Positions 6,134-7,193 of a DNA stretch of 7,193 nt are shown here, piece after piece; the stretch's first letter is position 1, and each line of letters opens with the position of its first letter. The notes under the pieces are model-generated. The model was not told where the DNA came from and did not search any database. It saw only the letters and a program-made list of their open reading frames with translations. The stretch comes from UBA1413 sp964461455 (GTDB lineage: Bacteria > Bacteroidota > Bacteroidia > Bacteroidales > Prolixibacteraceae). The stretch covers positions 1 to 7,193 of the forward strand of contig CAYWUJ010000081.1 in assembly GCA_964461455.1 (NCBI GenBank), given 5' to 3'. Position numbers and translations under genes: made by a program.

Positions 6134-6625
6134 TTATATCTCTTTCGGGTTGACCTGCATCACCATCTTCCCGGTGCGTGCTTCCGCCTTCGCCCAGCTC
6201 GCCACCGGAAATTGGATCACCACGGCGGAACTGGTGGGAATTACACGCCCGAACGAGGTGCACAGCTGTTCCGCATAAAAGGAGAGGGTGGGGTTGTGCC
6301 CGAAAAAGTAAACCACCTCCTCCCATTCGGGAATCTCATGCAGCCTCTTCAAAAACTCTGCCGTGGATAGCCCGTGGTAAAAACCGTGATCGCGTTCTAT
6401 CTTGTCCAGAGGATAACTGAAACTCCCCGCAAAGATTTCGGCCGTCTGCATCGCCCGTGTGGCGGGACTCGACAGAATCAGCCGGGGAACAACACCCTCC
6501 TCCCGCAGGTAAAAACTCACCCTCAGGGCATCGTCAAGTCCCCGGGCGGTGAGCTCCCGGTTGAAGTCATCCTCATACCCCCATTCTACCGCTTTGGCAT
6601 GCCTGACCAGAACCAAATGTACCAT
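6134..6625 (-). CDS. SixA-like histidine phosphatase
   Basis: A 163-residue cytoplasmic protein of the histidine phosphatase (phosphoglycerate mutase-like) superfamily, closest to SixA phosphohistidine phosphatases. The RHG-type motif is LVLVRHAKA, with R8 and the phospho-accepting H9. The second arginine is R57 in LILSSPATRAMQTAEIF. The later catalytic histidine is H110 in FFGHNPTLS. RELTARGLDDA is also typical. SixA in E. coli dephosphorylates phosphohistidine in signalling or PTS proteins, but the substrate here is unknown. It is the first gene of the leftward series, 18 bases ahead of rsmE. Its ATG faces the metallophosphoesterase gene across 61 bases. Length is normal and the active-site residues are intact. 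Confidence 0.9.
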   Translation of the reverse strand: MVHLVLVRHAKAVEWGYEDDFNRELTARGLDDALRVSFYLREEGVVPRLILSSPATRAMQTAEIFAGSFSYPLDKIERDHGFYHGLSTAEFLKRLHEIPEWEEVVYFFGHNPTLSFYAEQLCTSFGRVIPTSSAVVIQFPVASWAKAEARTGKMVMQVNPKEI

Positions 6626-6686
6626 CTGCCGATTTTTTCTGCTAAATTAATTTATTTTGCGTCTTCATATTGAAATTCTTCCTGAA
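6626..6686. promoter_or_regulatory. Divergent promoter region between sixA-like and metallophosphoesterase genes
   Basis: This 61-base AT-rich spacer between two diverging start codons must hold promoters or leaders for both. Leftward, TAATTTAG (plus positions 6642-6649) misses the TAnnTTTG consensus by one base. Rightward, TTTATTTTGC near 6651-6660 resembles the same element with one-base-off spacing. Neither is exact, so positions are only suggestive. Confidence 0.35.
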
Positions 6687-7193
6687 ATGAGACGTATCGG
6701 CCTCTTATCCGACACCCATGGTGACATCCCCGAATCGTTGTTCTCCTTCTTCGGCGCCTGCGACGAGATCTGGCATGCCGGCGATATCGGCAACGCCGCC
6801 ACAGCACAGCGGCTGGCCGGTTTCCGCCCCCTGAAGGCCGTCTTTGGAAATATCGACGGACAGGATATCAGGATCTCCACACCCGGAAAACTGCGCTTTT
6901 TCTGCGAGGAGGTGGAGGTGCTGATGACCCACATCGGGGGGTACCCCGGCCATTATGACCCCCGCATCAGGGAGGAACTGCGGGAACGGCCTCCGAAGCT
7001 CTTCATCTGCGGACACTCCCACATCCTGAAGGTGATCTATGACAAAAAACTGGACCTCCTCCACCTCAACCCCGGAGCCGCCGGCAGCAAGGGCTTCCAC
7101 AAATTCCGGACCGCCCTGCGGTTTGTCATCGACGGCGCCGACATCAGGGAAATGGAAATATGGCAGTCGGAACGCCTTTCCTCCCCTTCCGGA
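6687..7193 (+). CDS. YfcE/MJ0936-type metallophosphoesterase, runs off the right edge
   Basis: A single open frame from ATG 6687 to the window end gives 169 residues with no stop reached. It is a calcineurin-like metallophosphoesterase of the small YfcE/MJ0936 class, with a two-metal active site. The motifs are D9-x-H11 in LLSDTHGD, GD at 32-33 in HAGDIGN, G54-N55-x-D57 in FGNIDG, H82 in MTHIGGYPG, and G109-H-S-H in FICGHSHI. LHLNPGAAGSKGFHK follows, as in Bacteroidetes members. The family is usually about 160-175 residues, so the protein is probably within a few residues of complete. Related enzymes hydrolyse phosphodiesters in vitro, but the physiological substrate is not known. It diverges from the sixA-like gene. 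Confidence 0.92.
   Translation, partial: MRRIGLLSDTHGDIPESLFSFFGACDEIWHAGDIGNAATAQRLAGFRPLKAVFGNIDGQDIRISTPGKLRFFCEEVEVLMTHIGGYPGHYDPRIREELRERPPKLFICGHSHILKVIYDKKLDLLHLNPGAAGSKGFHKFRTALRFVIDGADIREMEIWQSERLSSPSG

Noticed and set aside
6684..6699. Shared 13-base string AAATGAGACGTAT at the starts of the M64 and metallophosphoesterase genes
   Set aside because: It covers the start codon and two arginine/isoleucine-type codons in both genes. The flanks differ, so coincidence is the simplest explanation.

Overview
The window is a scaffold piece from a member of the Bacteroidetes, most likely Bacteroidales and moderately GC-rich. The evidence is the gene families present (M64 peptidase, Bacteroidetes-type DUF4159, SixA-like phosphatase, agmatine deiminase plus N-carbamoylputrescine amidase, small MKKL-type outer-membrane proteins), AT-rich spacers with TAnnTTTG-like -7 elements, and weak Shine-Dalgarno sites. 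Two runs of exactly 100 N (3743-3842 and 5480-5579) are assembly gaps, and each one distorts a gene.

Layout. A secreted M64-type zinc peptidase runs rightward (78-1364), with a possible divergent gene start cut by the left edge (1-35). A 215-base convergent spacer with hairpins follows. Leftward genes then fill 1580-6625. In transcription order these are a SixA-like histidine phosphatase, rsmE, a DUF4159 protein, aguA, aguB and two small outer-membrane beta-barrel proteins. At the right edge a YfcE-like metallophosphoesterase runs rightward (6687 to the end), divergent from sixA.

How the genes work together. The best-supported module is aguA-aguB, which converts agmatine to N-carbamoylputrescine and then to putrescine, CO2 and ammonia. 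The two genes overlap by ATGA once the first gap is read correctly. Reading straight through the N runs gives two wrong proteins: an aguA with a false C-terminus lacking its catalytic cysteine, and a false RsmE-DUF4159 fusion. The sixA-rsmE-DUF4159 group is tightly spaced, but no shared function can be read from it.

I found no convincing new biological system. The items most worth a second look are the two gap corrections, a Crp/Fnr-like palindrome upstream of the last outer-membrane protein gene, and a long inverted repeat beside a possible dispersed-repeat fragment in the spacer between the two outer-membrane protein genes.
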